Part shown: in pieces, positions 18,088-27,503 of the stretch | Layout of the letters: each line of letters starts with the position of its first letter | Numbering within the stretch: position 1 is the stretch's first letter | Assembly (NCBI RefSeq): GCF_001953985.1 | Contig: NZ_MBEI01000032.1 | Span: 1 to 64,000, forward strand | Origin: Mycobacterium colombiense | GTDB taxonomy: Bacteria > Actinomycetota > Actinomycetes > Mycobacteriales > Mycobacteriaceae | Length of the DNA: 64,000 nt | Direction of reading: 5' to 3' | Translations under genes and position numbers: made by a program | Notes under the pieces: model-generated | Told to the model about the DNA's origin: nothing | The model's database searches: none | What the model saw: the letters and a program-made list of their open reading frames with translations, nothing else

Positions 18088-19643
18088 GCGCGCGTCCCGC
18101 CCGCAGAGCCTTCCGAGGCGAGTGCGTCGGCCAGCGCACCGAGTCCGGCGGCGTTCGACGCCTTGACCAGCACGACGTCGCCGGGTTGCAGCTCGGCCCG
18201 CAGTAACGCCAGGGCGGCATCGCTGTCGGCGACGTTGACGGCCCCCTTGTCGGCTGCGCCCCAGGAACCCTCCATGACCGCTCCGTGGTGCATGGCGCTC
18301 ATCGACCTCCCACTTCCCACGACAACGAGTCGAGACACATCTAAGCGCACGGCCAGCCGGCCGATGCGATCGTGCTCGGCTATCGCGTCATCACCCAGCT
18401 CAGCCATCTCGCCGAGCACCGCCCAGCTCCTGCGCTTTTCGGCGGGGCTTTGGCCGCCGCCCGCGCCCCCGCCATGGGCGATCCAGGCCAGCGCCTGCAA
18501 CCCGGCCCGCATCGAATCGGGGTTGGCGTTGTAGGCATCGTCGATCACGGTAACCCCGTCGGCGCGGGTGGTGACCTGCATGCGGTGCCGCGACACCGGC
18601 CCCGTCCCGGCGAGCGCGGCCGCGACCTGTTCGAGGCCGGCGCCGCATTCCAGCGCGACCGCGGCCGCGCACAACGCGTTGCTCACCTGGTGATCGCCGT
18701 AGACGCCGAGTTGCACCTGCACCTGCGTCACCCCCGACGCCTGGCGCCGGTGCAGGGTGAACCGCGGCCTGGCCAGCTCGTCGAGCGACACCGGCCCGGC
18801 CCACAGGTCGCTGGGCCCCGCGTTGGTGTGCTCCGCGCGGCCGACCCGGACCACCCGGGCGCCGGTCACGTCCGCCATGGCCGCCACGGCCGGATCGTCG
18901 GCGTTCAGGATCACCACGCCGGACGCCGGAACAGATTGCGGCAGTTCGGATTTCGTTTGGGCGATGGCTTCGCGTGAGCCGAATTCGCCCAGGTGCGCGG
19001 TGCCGACGTTGAGCACCACCCCGATGGACGGTGTGGCGATGTCGGCCAGCGCGGCGATGTTGCCGGGATGCCGGGCCGACATCTCGAGAACCAGGTAGTC
19101 GGTGTCGGCCGTCGCGCGCAGCACCGTCCATGGATGTCCCAGCTCGTTGTTGAACGACCCGGGCGGGGCCACCACCTCGCCCAGCGGCGCCAGCCCGGCG
19201 GCCACCAGGTCCTTGGTCGACGTCTTCCCCGACGATCCGGTGATGCCGACGATGGTCAGCCCGCCGGCCACCAGTTCGGTGGCCACCGCTTGGGCCAGCT
19301 TGGCCAGCGCGGCCAGCACCGCGGCCCCCGAGCCATCCGGGTCGTGCTCGAGCACCCCGGCCCGCGATCCCGAAGCCCCCTCGGGGGCGACGACGATGGC
19401 GGGAACCCCGACCGGCCGCGCGGCCAGCACCGCGACCGCGGGCGCCGCCACGGCCGAGGCCGCATGGTCGTGCCCGTCGCTGCGCGCGCCCGGCAGGGCC
19501 AGGAACAGCCCGCCGGGCTTGACGGCGCGCGAGTCGAATTCGACGCTTCCGGTGACGTGGCGCTGCGCGGCGTCCTGCGGCGAAATGTCGGCCAGGGTGC
19601 CGCCGACGATCTCGGCGATCTGCGCGATGGTCAGGGCGATCAT
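18084..19643 (-). CDS. murF: UDP-MurNAc-tripeptide--D-Ala-D-Ala ligase MurF
   Basis: 519-residue cytosolic Mur ligase adding D-Ala-D-Ala. Starts [17 protein letters not shown]. '[20 protein letters not shown]' belongs to the N-domain. The ATP loop is '[20 protein letters not shown]' near 135. '[20 protein letters not shown]' and '[20 protein letters not shown]' are typical MurF signatures, and the C-domain ends '[19 protein letters not shown]'. It overlaps both murE and mraY by ATGA, placing the four Mur steps around mraY in one coupled block. Confidence 0.97.
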   Translation of the reverse strand: MIALTIAQIAEIVGGTLADISPQDAAQRHVTGSVEFDSRAVKPGGLFLALPGARSDGHDHAASAVAAPAVAVLAARPVGVPAIVVAPEGASGSRAGVLEHDPDGSGAAVLAALAKLAQAVATELVAGGLTIVGITGSSGKTSTKDLVAAGLAPLGEVVAPPGSFNNELGHPWTVLRATADTDYLVLEMSARHPGNIAALADIATPSIGVVLNVGTAHLGEFGSREAIAQTKSELPQSVPASGVVILNADDPAVAAMADVTGARVVRVGRAEHTNAGPSDLWAGPVSLDELARPRFTLHRRQASGVTQVQVQLGVYGDHQVSNALCAAAVALECGAGLEQVAAALAGTGPVSRHRMQVTTRADGVTVIDDAYNANPDSMRAGLQALAWIAHGGGAGGGQSPAEKRRSWAVLGEMAELGDDAIAEHDRIGRLAVRLDVSRLVVVGSGRSMSAMHHGAVMEGSWGAADKGAVNVADSDAALALLRAELQPGDVVLVKASNAAGLGALADALASEGSAGGTRA

Positions 19644-21190
19644 GCGCGATCCCGCAACGCCTGCGCCAACTCCACGCGGTCGTCGAACGGGCGGACGACG
19701 TCGCCGGTGCGCTGCCCGGTTTCGTGGCCCTTGCCGGCGATCAGCACCACGTCACCGGTGCCCGCCCAGGCGACGGCGTGCCTGATCGCGTCGCGCCGGT
19801 CGGCGACCTCGACAACCTCTGCCGCGCAACCACTTTCGGTCGCACCGGCCAGGATTTCGCGGCGAATCGACGCCGGGTCCTCGCCGCGCGGATTGTCGTC
19901 GGTGACCACGACCAGGTCGGCCAACTCGGCGGCCGTCGCGCCCATCGGCGCCCGCTTGCCCGGATCACGCTCACCGCCGGCGCCGAACACCACCGCCACG
20001 CGACGGCCCGGACGCGCCAGCGTGGTCAGCACCGCGCGCAGGGCGCCCGGCTTGTGGGCGTAGTCGACCAGCGCCAGGAAGTCCTGCCCGGCGTCGATCT
20101 TTTCCATGCGTCCCGGCACGCGGGTCTGCCGCAGTCCCGGCGCCGCCCGCTCCGGCGAGACCCCCACCGCGTCCAGAAGCGCCAGTGCCAGAAGGCAATT
20201 GGCGACGTTGTAGTGCCCGGGTAGCGGGACCTCGATCTGATGCTTCGCGCCGGTGGGGTCGATGACGGTGAACTGTTGTCCCCCGGCGCCCATCGGGGCC
20301 ACCTCGGCGGCGCGCCAATTCGCGGGCCGGCCCTCGGCGCTGACGGTGATCGCGTCGCGGGCCCGAGCCGCCATGGCCCGCCCTGCCTCGTCGTCGATGC
20401 ACACCACGACGCGGCGCGCCCGCAGCGGCGAATTCGGCTCGAACAGCAGGGCTTTGGTTTCGAAGTAGTCTTCCATGGTCGGGTGAAAGTCGAGGTGATC
20501 GCGGGAAAGGTTGGTGAAACCGCCGACCGCGAAGCCGGTTCCGTCCACCCGGCCCAACGCCAGCGCGTGGCTGGAGACCTCCATGACGACGGTGTCCACG
20601 CCTTGTTCGGCCATCGCCGCCAGCATCGCCTGGAGTGCGGGGGCCTCCGGAGTGGTGAGCGCGCTGGGGATGTCGGCGCCGTCGATGCGAATGCCGATGG
20701 TGCCGATCAGCCCGGCCGTGCGGCCGGCGGCGCGCAGACCGGACTCGACCATGTAGGTGGTGGTGGTCTTGCCGGAGGTGCCGGTGATGCCGATGACGGC
20801 CACCCGCTCGGACGGGCGCCCGTACACCGCGGCGGCCAGGCCGCCGAGCACCGCGCGAGGGTCGGGATGCACCAGCGTCGGCACGGTGGGGGCGCCGGCC
20901 GCGGTCATCTGGGTGACCCCGGCGGGATCGGTGAGCACGGCGGCGGCGCCGCGTTCGATCGCGTCGGCGGCGTAACGGGCCCCGTGGGTCGTCAGGCCGG
21001 GCAGCGCGGCGAACAGGTCGCCGGGCCGCACGTCCTGGGCGCGCAGCGTCACGCCGGTGATGGTCACGTCGGCCACGACGTTGCCCTGGCCTGGGCCGCC
21101 GGCCGGCACCGCGCCGACCTGGTCGGCCAGCGCGGGCAGCCGCGCGCCCGCGGCGGCGCTGGGGCGTAACCCAGTGGGCACCGGCACCAC
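19640..21190 (-). CDS. murE: UDP-MurNAc-dipeptide--meso-diaminopimelate ligase MurE
   Basis: 516-residue cytosolic Mur ligase. ATP loop '[20 protein letters not shown]' near 113; '[15 protein letters not shown]'; '[19 protein letters not shown]'. The C-domain holds '[18 protein letters not shown]': the DNPR motif marks meso-diaminopimelate as the added amino acid, as expected in mycobacteria. Start: GAGGAG lies just before three in-frame GTGs (21190, 21187 and 21181); the SD spacing suits the second or third best, so the N-terminus is uncertain by 1-3 residues. In M. tuberculosis other genes (Rv2159c-Rv2162c) separate murE from pbpB; here only 210 bp do. Confidence 0.96.
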   Translation of the reverse strand: MVPVPTGLRPSAAAGARLPALADQVGAVPAGGPGQGNVVADVTITGVTLRAQDVRPGDLFAALPGLTTHGARYAADAIERGAAAVLTDPAGVTQMTAAGAPTVPTLVHPDPRAVLGGLAAAVYGRPSERVAVIGITGTSGKTTTTYMVESGLRAAGRTAGLIGTIGIRIDGADIPSALTTPEAPALQAMLAAMAEQGVDTVVMEVSSHALALGRVDGTGFAVGGFTNLSRDHLDFHPTMEDYFETKALLFEPNSPLRARRVVVCIDDEAGRAMAARARDAITVSAEGRPANWRAAEVAPMGAGGQQFTVIDPTGAKHQIEVPLPGHYNVANCLLALALLDAVGVSPERAAPGLRQTRVPGRMEKIDAGQDFLALVDYAHKPGALRAVLTTLARPGRRVAVVFGAGGERDPGKRAPMGATAAELADLVVVTDDNPRGEDPASIRREILAGATESGCAAEVVEVADRRDAIRHAVAWAGTGDVVLIAGKGHETGQRTGDVVRPFDDRVELAQALRDRA

Positions 21191-21387
21191 TTCTCCTCAC
21201 ACCTCCCTCGACGCCGCGTGATCCTCATGATCGGCCATGACACCCTACCTAGCCGCAACCGGCCGGGAGGCGATCCGCGCGCCGACGGAGCCGCAGCGCT
21301 GCTCCCGCGGAGGTCCCCCGGCCCGGCCGTCTGGCGGCGACCCGTCCCCCGCAAGCGGGCGGTGCCCCCGGCGCCCGGCCGCGCCGC

Positions 21388-21401
21388 GCGGCGATCGCCG
21401 C
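21388..21401. repeat. perfect 14-bp palindrome at the pbpB stop
   Basis: GCGGCGATCGCCGC touches the TAG stop of pbpB (21403-21401). It is symmetrical with no loop, so a cruciform or protein site is more natural than a terminator. The surrounding 21191-21400 spacer is GC-rich; TAGGGT near 21245 (minus) may be a -10 for murE. Confidence 0.4.
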
Positions 21402-23476
21402 TAGGTGGCCTGCAACGTCAGCGGCGGGCCCGGGTCGGGCGACAGCGGCACGTTCTCGCGCTGCATGAGCCAGCCGGCGATGTTGTGGAACAGCGGGGCC
21501 GCCGAGTGGCCCGGCGTGCCGTCGGCGTTGCGCTCCGGGTTGTCCATCATGATGCCGATGACGTACCGGGGGTTGTCGACGGTGGCCATCCCGGCGAACG
21601 TGATCCAGTAGACGTTGTCGAAGTAGCAGCCGCAGGCCGGGTTGATCTGCTGCGCGGTACCCGTCTTGCCGGCCATCTGGTAGCCGGTCACCGCGCCTGC
21701 CGAGCCGGTGCCCTGCTGGTACCCCATCGGGTCCTTCTGCACGACGGCGCGCAGCATGTTGCGCACGGTCTGCGCCGTCTGCGGCGAGACCACCCGCACG
21801 CCGTCCGGGCGCGGCTCCTCGGTACGCGTGCCGTCGGGGGCGATGGTGGCCTTGATGATCCGCGGCGGAATCCGCAGGCCGTCGTTGGCGATCGCCTGGT
21901 ACATGCCGGTCATCTGCAGCAGCGTCATCGAAAGACCCTGGCCGATGGGCAGGTTCGAGAAGGTGCTGCCCGACCACTGGTCGATCGGCGGCACCAGTCC
22001 GGCGCTCTCACCCGGCAGGCCCACGTTGGTGCGTTGCCCCAGACCGAATTTGCGGACCATGTCGTAGAAGCGCTCCGGGCCGACGCGCTGGGCGAGCATC
22101 AAAGTGCCGACGTTGGAGGACTTTCCGAACACGCCGGTGGTGGTGTAAGGCATCACGCCGTGATCCCACGCGTCGTGGATGGACACCCCGCCCATCTGGA
22201 TCGTGCCGGGAACCTGCAGTACCTCATCGGGATTCGACAGGCCGTACTCGATGACTGACGACGCGGTGATCACCTTATTCACCGAGCCGGGCTCGAACGG
22301 CGAGGACACCGCCAGGTTGCCCAGCTGCTTGTCACCCTGCCGCCCGATGTCCTGGGAGGGGTCGAAGGTGTTGTCGTTGGCCATCGCCAGCACCTCGCCG
22401 GTCTTCGCGTCGAGCACGACGGCCGAAACATTGTGCGCGCCAGACACATTCTTGGCCTGCTGAACCTGCTGCTGCACGTAGAACTGGATGTCGTCATCGA
22501 GGGTCAGCTGGACCATCGAGCCGTTGACCGCCCGATGCCGGTTGCGGTAACTGCCGGGGATGACCACGCCGTCGGATCCGCGGTCATAGGTGACCGCACC
22601 GTCGGTGCCCGACAGCACCGAGTCCATGGCCTCCTCCAGCCCCAGCAGGCCGTGACCGTCCCAGTCGATGCCGCCGACGATGTTGGCCGCCAGCGATCCG
22701 CCCGGATACTGGCGAAGATCCTGGCGTTCGGAACCGACCTCGGGATACTTGTCCGAGATCGCGCTGGCGACAGCGGGATCCACGGCGCGCGCCAGGTAGA
22801 CGAAGTTGTCGTCGGTTTGCAGCTTCTTCAAGACGGTCGCCGAGTCGGGCTTGTTGCCCAGGCGGCTGGAGACCTCTTTGGCGATATCGCGCAGCCGCTG
22901 CTGTGGATCGGGGGCGGTCGAGTTCTTGGCCTTGGCTTCCTCCAGTTGCTTGCGGATCCGTTTCGGCTGAAACGTCAGCGCACGCGACTCGATGGTGAAG
23001 GCAAGCTGGTCTTTGCGGCGGTCGATGATGCTGCCGCGCACCGCCTTTTCCACATCGGTGACCTTGAGCTGGCCGGCGGCCTGGGCGCGCAGCGACGGGG
23101 CGCTGGTCACCTGCAGGACGAACAGCTGAGAGGCGGCCACCAGCATGAGCACCAGGATGACCACGTTGCCGGCCCGGTGCCGGAAGACGAATGACCCACC
23201 GCGGCTGGTCAACTCCACGATCTGGCGGGTGCGACGCTCCCGCGTCGAGTGCCCGGCCGTCACCGCCTCGGACCGCTGTGTTGCCCCGGCGCCCTTGGCC
23301 TGCTTAGCCTTCCGGAATCGCTTCGGTTCCCGTACGTCTCGCCCGACATCGGCTTGCTGCGGTTTCGGGCGACGCTTGGGTTGCCGTACGCCCTTGCCCG
23401 CCAAGTCCTTACGGGGTCCACGTGTCGGCCGTGCCGACTGCGACCGGCGTGCCCGCGGGGATTCTCCGCGGCTCAC
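21401..23476 (-). CDS. pbpB: PbpB (FtsI/PBP3), septal transpeptidase
   Basis: 691-residue class B PBP that crosslinks septal peptidoglycan with FtsW. The cytoplasmic tail (about 1-105) is rich in Arg, Lys and Pro, with the single helix 'VVILVLMLVAASQLFVLQV' after it. The dimerisation domain begins 'VEKAVRGSIIDRRKDQLAF'. Transpeptidase motifs are complete: SxxK as 'FEPGSVNKVI', SxN as 'GKSSNVGTL', and KTG as 'MAGKTGTAQQ'. The start is GTG 23476, overlapping the stop of the FtsL-like gene (GTGA); a much longer frame upstream lies inside that gene. Length is near the 679 residues of the tuberculosis protein. Confidence 0.97.
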   Translation of the reverse strand: MSRGESPRARRSQSARPTRGPRKDLAGKGVRQPKRRPKPQQADVGRDVREPKRFRKAKQAKGAGATQRSEAVTAGHSTRERRTRQIVELTSRGGSFVFRHRAGNVVILVLMLVAASQLFVLQVTSAPSLRAQAAGQLKVTDVEKAVRGSIIDRRKDQLAFTIESRALTFQPKRIRKQLEEAKAKNSTAPDPQQRLRDIAKEVSSRLGNKPDSATVLKKLQTDDNFVYLARAVDPAVASAISDKYPEVGSERQDLRQYPGGSLAANIVGGIDWDGHGLLGLEEAMDSVLSGTDGAVTYDRGSDGVVIPGSYRNRHRAVNGSMVQLTLDDDIQFYVQQQVQQAKNVSGAHNVSAVVLDAKTGEVLAMANDNTFDPSQDIGRQGDKQLGNLAVSSPFEPGSVNKVITASSVIEYGLSNPDEVLQVPGTIQMGGVSIHDAWDHGVMPYTTTGVFGKSSNVGTLMLAQRVGPERFYDMVRKFGLGQRTNVGLPGESAGLVPPIDQWSGSTFSNLPIGQGLSMTLLQMTGMYQAIANDGLRIPPRIIKATIAPDGTRTEEPRPDGVRVVSPQTAQTVRNMLRAVVQKDPMGYQQGTGSAGAVTGYQMAGKTGTAQQINPACGCYFDNVYWITFAGMATVDNPRYVIGIMMDNPERNADGTPGHSAAPLFHNIAGWLMQRENVPLSPDPGPPLTLQAT

Positions 23477-24684
23477 CTGGGAGCACCTGGCGGCGCGCCG
23501 ACCGCCGGTTGGGCCGGGGCCGCCGGGCGGCCCAGCTGCAGCGGTACCGGAATCTCGGCGGGCAACGGCGCGGGCACCTGGCCAGGAGCCGGAATCGGCA
23601 GCCCGCCCAAGGGAATCGGCACCTCGGCCGGCGCTGGAGCGGTCGCCGGTCCGGCCGGCATGGGCAGCCCCGGAGTCGGCAATCCCGGCAGCACACCGGG
23701 TGCGCGTCCGATGGCCGGGGCAGCGGGCATAGCGGGCAATGCACCCGTCGCCGGTCCGCCTGGCATGCCGGGCAGCGTACCCGGCACCGGCACACCGGGT
23801 GCGGCAGGCGCGCCGGGCACCGGGGGCACCGCCGGCGGCAGGTGCTGACCGCCTACCGTCGACGCGCCGTCGGGCGCACGCAGCAGCGCTTCGGGCCCGG
23901 ACCTGGCCGGCGCCGGGCCACCGGGGGCGGGCTCCACCCGCATGGAAACCTCCGGCGGAGCGGCCGGCGGCTTGGGCGGCTGCGGCACCTCGTCGGGGAG
24001 CTTGCTGTTCAGCGGCGGCGGCGGAACACCGTCGGCCGGCTTGGGAGTGCCCACCACCACCCAGTTCCCGGACGCGTCCTGCACCAGGTGCGCGGTGTCC
24101 CTGCTCGGGATCATGCCCTGCTTGCGCGCGGCCTCCGCCAGCGCGGGGGCGGCCTCGGCCTCGCGCACGTCGCGCTCCAGCGCTTCCTTCTGCTGCTGCA
24201 GCAGCCGGGTCCGCTCCCGGGCGTGACTCAGCTTGTAGGAGCGCTCGGCGGAGTCGGTGGACAGCCACAGCGTCAGCCCGAGCCCGACGCCCAGCGCACC
24301 GATGATCAGCACGACGAACGGCACCTTGCTGGCAAGCGTCCGCGGCCGCAGGTCGATCGCCGCCAGCCGGGCGGCCAGCCGCTCGGTCAGGCGAGGACGA
24401 ACAACCTTGGGTGCCTTAGCTTTCCGCGCCTTCGCCCGGGCCTTGGCCTGGCTGGTGCTCTTGGGCCGGGCCGGCCGCTCGACCGGCCGGGCGATGGGGC
24501 TGGTCTGCGGTCCGGACTTGGGCGCGCGGGCCTCGCGGGCGGGCGCCGAGGTCCGGCCGTTCCGGACGCGGCGCGCCGAGCCGGATTCGGCCGCGGGCCG
24601 GCGGCTTCGCCGGGCAGAACCGTCGCGTCCACCCCGACGGTCGCTGCCGCCGCGCCGTTTGGACGTCTCGCGCTCTGCTCTCAT
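23473..24684 (-). CDS. FtsL-like bitopic division protein with long Pro-rich tail, Rv2164c orthologue
   Basis: 403 residues. The basic cytoplasmic N-terminus (about 1-120, [18 protein letters not shown]...) is followed by one helix '[20 protein letters not shown]' and then a short coiled coil '[20 protein letters not shown]' near 158-178, the arrangement of FtsL. About 190 residues of periplasmic Pro/Ala/Gly sequence follow, with repeats of the type PGxPxPG. It lies between rsmH and pbpB, exactly where ftsL stands in other bacteria, and overlaps both neighbours. FtsL with FtsB-like partners activates FtsW/FtsI. The tail is far longer than classical FtsL (about 120 residues). Confidence 0.9.
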   Translation of the reverse strand: MRAERETSKRRGGSDRRGGRDGSARRSRRPAAESGSARRVRNGRTSAPAREARAPKSGPQTSPIARPVERPARPKSTSQAKARAKARKAKAPKVVRPRLTERLAARLAAIDLRPRTLASKVPFVVLIIGALGVGLGLTLWLSTDSAERSYKLSHARERTRLLQQQKEALERDVREAEAAPALAEAARKQGMIPSRDTAHLVQDASGNWVVVGTPKPADGVPPPPLNSKLPDEVPQPPKPPAAPPEVSMRVEPAPGGPAPARSGPEALLRAPDGASTVGGQHLPPAVPPVPGAPAAPGVPVPGTLPGMPGGPATGALPAMPAAPAIGRAPGVLPGLPTPGLPMPAGPATAPAPAEVPIPLGGLPIPAPGQVPAPLPAEIPVPLQLGRPAAPAQPAVGAPPGAPR

Positions 24685-25697
24685 GCGTCGCCTCTCCCGC
24701 TTGCCTGCTGTGATTCCATTCGTTGCAGCGCCCGCAATCGCACTGCGGCACTGCGTGGATTGCGTTCGACCTCGGCGGCGTCGGCGCGCCCGGCGCCGTG
24801 CGTCAGGGCCCGAAATCGTGGCTCATGGCCGGGAAGCTCGACCGGCAGATCCACCGGAGTGCGCGACGCGACCGCCCGGGCGAAGAGCCGCTTGACGATC
24901 CGGTCCTCCAGCGACTGGTAGGCCATCACCACGATGCGCCCGCCGACATCCAGGGCGTCCAGGGCGGCTGGGAGCGCACGGCGCAGCGTGTCCAGCTCGT
25001 CGTTGACCGCGACCCGCAACGCCTGGAACGTGCGCTTGGCCGGATGCCCGCCGGTGCGCCGCGCCGCGGCCGGAATCGCTTCGTAGAGCAGGGCTACCAG
25101 GTCCGAGGTCGACGTGAACGGCTCACGCGCGCGCCGGCGCACGATGTGGGCGGCGATGCGGCGCGCGAATCGCTCCTCGCCGTAGCGGTGCAAGATGTTC
25201 GCCAGCTCCGCCTCGTCGTAGGTGTTGACGATGTCGGCCGCCGTCAGCGGTGACGAGGGATCCATCCGCATGTCCAGCGGTGCGTCCTGGGCGTAGGCGA
25301 AGCCCCGCTCGGTGCGATCGAGCTGCATGGACGACACCCCGAGGTCGAACAGCATTCCGTCCACCGATTCGGTTGCCGCATAACCCGATTCCTCGAGCGC
25401 TGCGGCTATGCCGTCGTAGCGCGTGTGCACCAGCGTGACCCGGTCGGCGAAGCGCGCCAGCCGTGCCCGGGCGATGTCCAGCGCGCTGGGATCGCGGTCG
25501 AGTCCGATCAGCCGCAGGCCCGGCAGATCGGTGAGGAACCGTTCCGCGTGCCCGCCGGCGCCGAGCGTGGCGTCTAACAGCGTCGCCCCCGACCCGTCGG
25601 GGTGGTGTCGGGTCAGTGCGGGCGTGAGCAGCTCGACGCAGCGTTCCAGCAGGACGGGGACGTGCCCGTAATCGTCGGAACTTGAATTGTCAGCCAC
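24681..25697 (-). CDS. rsmH: 16S rRNA (cytosine1402-N4)-methyltransferase RsmH (MraW)
   Basis: 338 residues, SAM-dependent. '[15 protein letters not shown]' starts the domain. The SAM site is '[17 protein letters not shown]'. Also seen: '[16 protein letters not shown]', '[20 protein letters not shown]', the substrate loop '[20 protein letters not shown]', and the end '[15 protein letters not shown]'. I chose GTG 25697 because GGAGG stands 7 nt upstream and the protein then has the usual RsmH length. The frame stays open into mraZ, but the extra 165 codons do not look like the family. It ends in an ATGA overlap with the FtsL-like gene. Confidence 0.95.
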   Translation of the reverse strand: MADNSSSDDYGHVPVLLERCVELLTPALTRHHPDGSGATLLDATLGAGGHAERFLTDLPGLRLIGLDRDPSALDIARARLARFADRVTLVHTRYDGIAAALEESGYAATESVDGMLFDLGVSSMQLDRTERGFAYAQDAPLDMRMDPSSPLTAADIVNTYDEAELANILHRYGEERFARRIAAHIVRRRAREPFTSTSDLVALLYEAIPAAARRTGGHPAKRTFQALRVAVNDELDTLRRALPAALDALDVGGRIVVMAYQSLEDRIVKRLFARAVASRTPVDLPVELPGHEPRFRALTHGAGRADAAEVERNPRSAAVRLRALQRMESQQASGRGDA

Positions 25698-25920
25698 CGC
25701 AACGCCTCCACGGATCTGCCGGCACCCGTCGGCCGCTCGGGCCCCCAACAGACGGGCCCTCGCGCCGCTGCGGGTCTGTGCCGCCCGGACTGGCCTTACC
25801 GGGCACCCGGAAAGATGGGCAGCCCCTGCATCGAGGTCTCTGACCGAAGTCGCGAACCTGGCGTTGGGGAAGTACGCCAGGGTCGGTTCGGGCAGAGGCC
25901 ACGTTGCACGGGCATGCGCC

Positions 25921-26352
25921 TCAGATGATGTCGCCGAGTGCTTCATCGCTTGCCGCGGAGAAGTTCTCTTCGTGGGTCTGTTGGTAGTCCTGCCAGGCTT
26001 GCGCGTCCCAGATCTCGAGGTTGTCGATCGCGCCGATGACCACGCAGTCCTTCGTGAGGTTGGCGTAGCGCCGGTGATCGGCCGACAACGTGATCCGGCC
26101 CTGCGCGTCGGGATGCTGCTCGTCGGTGCCGGCGGCGAGGTTGCGGAGAAACGCCCGCGCCTCCGGGTTGCTCCGCGAGGCCTTGCTCGCACGGCGGGCC
26201 AGTTGCTCGAATTCCGCCCGCGGGTAGACGGCGAGGCTGTGGTCCTGGCTCTTGGTGACCATCAACCCCCCTGCCAGCGCGTCGCGGAACTTGGCGGGCA
26301 GCGTCAGCCGCCCCTTGTCGTCGAGTTTGGGCGTGTAGGTGCCGAGAAACAC
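25921..26352 (-). CDS. mraZ: MraZ, dcw-cluster transcriptional regulator
   Basis: 143 residues with two SpoVT/AbrB-like repeats, each with the MraZ DxxxR signature: '[17 protein letters not shown]' near 10-27 and '[18 protein letters not shown]' near 82-99. MraZ forms a ring-shaped oligomer, binds direct repeats upstream of its own gene and in known cases represses (occasionally activates) the dcw promoter. Such repeats are present upstream here. First gene of the cluster; GAGGTGAGC upstream acts as the SD. Highly conserved length. Confidence 0.98.
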   Translation of the reverse strand: MFLGTYTPKLDDKGRLTLPAKFRDALAGGLMVTKSQDHSLAVYPRAEFEQLARRASKASRSNPEARAFLRNLAAGTDEQHPDAQGRITLSADHRRYANLTKDCVVIGAIDNLEIWDAQAWQDYQQTHEENFSAASDEALGDII

Positions 26353-26388
26353 CAGCTCACCTCCCCTATGGGGTCACCCAAACACTGC

Positions 26389-26424
26389 AGCCACCATACC
26401 CCACAATCCCCCACTACGCCCCAT
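26389..26424 (-). promoter_or_regulatory. MraZ-box operator, four repeats at 10-bp period
   Basis: Reading toward mraZ, the boxes TGGGGC, GTGGGG, GTGGGG and GTGGCT recur every 10 bp (on the plus strand CCAY at 26391, 26401, 26411 and 26421). This is the TGGKN direct-repeat layout bound by MraZ in other bacteria. The block ends 37 bp before the mraZ ATG and includes TATGGT (26397-26392), a TANNNT -10 candidate, so binding would cover the promoter and give autoregulation. Confidence 0.75.
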
Positions 26425-26564
26425 TCTTTGAGTGTCGTCGTGCCGTTTTCGGGGTTATCCGTCGTCAGGAGGCCGTCAACGCCTCATATGGGGTGTGTCG
26501 AGCCCATCCCCGGGCGTGTTCCTGGCCCGCGGGCAAAGGATGTCTACCAGGCAAAACGCGCTTT

Positions 26565-26603
26565 GTGGGGCGTAGTGGGGAACTTTAGTGGGGCGCGGTG
26601 GGG
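26565..26603 (+). promoter_or_regulatory. second MraZ-like box cluster, opposite orientation
   Basis: GTGGGG occurs at 26565, 26575, 26588 and 26598: two pairs with 10-bp period, 13 bp apart, all on the plus strand, about 215-250 bp upstream of mraZ. Same core as the operator boxes but reversed. The role is inferred only from the repeat match. Confidence 0.5.
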
Positions 26604-26716
26604 CGTAACCGGCGCGACGCGCCTCTGTTGGAGCTCGATTTGGCCGCAAAACGGCATCGACGGTTGATTGTCAGCGGCACGACCGGCCGGACGAGTCCCG
26701 CGCTAACACACCGGGG

Positions 26717-26748
26717 CAAATAAAGCGGGGCAGCCGATGGCTACCCCG
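26717..26748 (-). terminator. intrinsic terminator of the DUF3040 gene
   Basis: Reading on the minus strand, CGGGG-T-AGCC pairs with GGCT-G-CCCCG around an ATC loop (26748-26726), followed by CTTTATTT. It starts 16 nt after the stop at 26764. A stem plus T-rich tail is unusual in this GC-rich genome, so this is a convincing terminator that insulates mraZ from upstream transcription. Confidence 0.75.
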
Positions 26749-26763
26749 AATGCGTGGACGCGC

Positions 26764-27165
26764 TCAGTCGTCGAAGCGACGGCGGAACCGGTCCTCCATG
26801 CGGCTGGTGAAGGAACCGCCGCCCTTGTTGCGGCGCTGACGCAGCGAGGCGGGCGCGGGGCCGGAATGATCGGCCCTGCCGGACAACCGGGGGCCGGTGA
26901 TCGCGAAGATCACCCCGCCAAACATGACGATGAACCCGAAGACGCTGAGGATCGGGAAGTTTCCGATCATCGTCGCCTTGAACGCCACTCCAGAGACCAG
27001 CATCGCCAGACCGATGACGAACAACGCAACGCCCTGCAGCCGCCGACGGGCGGTGGGTGCGCGGAAGCCTCCGCCGCGGACACTCGACGCGAATTTGGGG
27101 TCCTCGGCGTAGAGAGCGCTCTCGATCTGATCGAGCATCCGCTGCTCATGATCGGAGAGTGGCAT
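26764..27165 (-). CDS. DUF3040 membrane protein, Rv2169c orthologue
   Basis: 133 residues. Starts MPLSDHEQRMLDQIESALYA, the hallmark N-terminal helix of DUF3040, followed by 'DPKFASSVRGGG'. There are two membrane helices ('GVALFVIGLAMLVSGVAF' and 'FPILSVFGFIVMFGGVIFAI') and a basic tail ending FRRRFDD. ATG 27165 has GGAGGGACG upstream; the in-frame ATG at 27210 lacks an SD. Actinobacteria-specific family of unknown function. Divergent from the GNAT gene, ending in a strong terminator before mraZ. Confidence 0.93.
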   Translation of the reverse strand: MPLSDHEQRMLDQIESALYAEDPKFASSVRGGGFRAPTARRRLQGVALFVIGLAMLVSGVAFKATMIGNFPILSVFGFIVMFGGVIFAITGPRLSGRADHSGPAPASLRQRRNKGGGSFTSRMEDRFRRRFDD

Positions 27166-27503
27166 TCGTCCCTCCTTGCCGACTGTTTGGCACGTGACTA
27201 CCGGTAGCACGCGGATGCCCGTTGCGGGGGCAACTAATTGAATGATACGAGGTCAATCTGCCCCATACCACTGGTTCGGCGCCGATTCTATCCCGGCGGC
27301 CTCCCGACCCATCTCCAGACCGGAACGACCGTGCGCTACAACCGGCTTCCCGAACCGGACGGTTCCTCGGTCCGGTGCCACGACCGCCCGTCGGCCCGTC
27401 GCGCACGGGTCCGATAATGGGCGATGGAGGCCCGGTCCACAGCGACCACATAACGCCGAGGCGCCGCCCGAGCCTGGATCAACGATGAGGAGGAGACCGC
27501 GAG
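27166..27503. promoter_or_regulatory. 338-bp divergent intergenic region (DUF3040 gene / GNAT gene)
   Basis: No gene. It holds CACGTG (27191), the palindrome CTACCGGTAG (27198-27207), a GTTGC-GGGG-GCAAC hairpin (27220-27233), and ACCGGAC...GTCCGGT (27355-27361 and 27371-27377). GATAAT near 27414 could be the -10 of the GNAT gene, about 85 bp before its start. Promoters for both genes should lie here; I cannot fix their start sites. Confidence 0.45.

Larger units (their letters stand above)
26353..26763. other. 411-bp intergenic region: dcw promoter/operator and a terminator
   Basis: No gene. From mraZ outwards it holds the four-box MraZ operator (26389-26424), a weak promoter candidate on the minus strand (TTGACG 26479-26474, TAACCC 26457-26452), a second group of four GTGGGG boxes on the plus strand (26565-26603), and the terminator of the DUF3040 gene (26717-26748). 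In M. tuberculosis this interval carries IS6110 (Rv2167c/Rv2168c); no trace of it is visible here. Confidence 0.6.

Noticed and set aside
25698..26192. N-terminal extension of RsmH by 165 codons
   Set aside because: It runs through mraZ in another frame, has no RsmH similarity and ignores the strong SD at GTG 25697.
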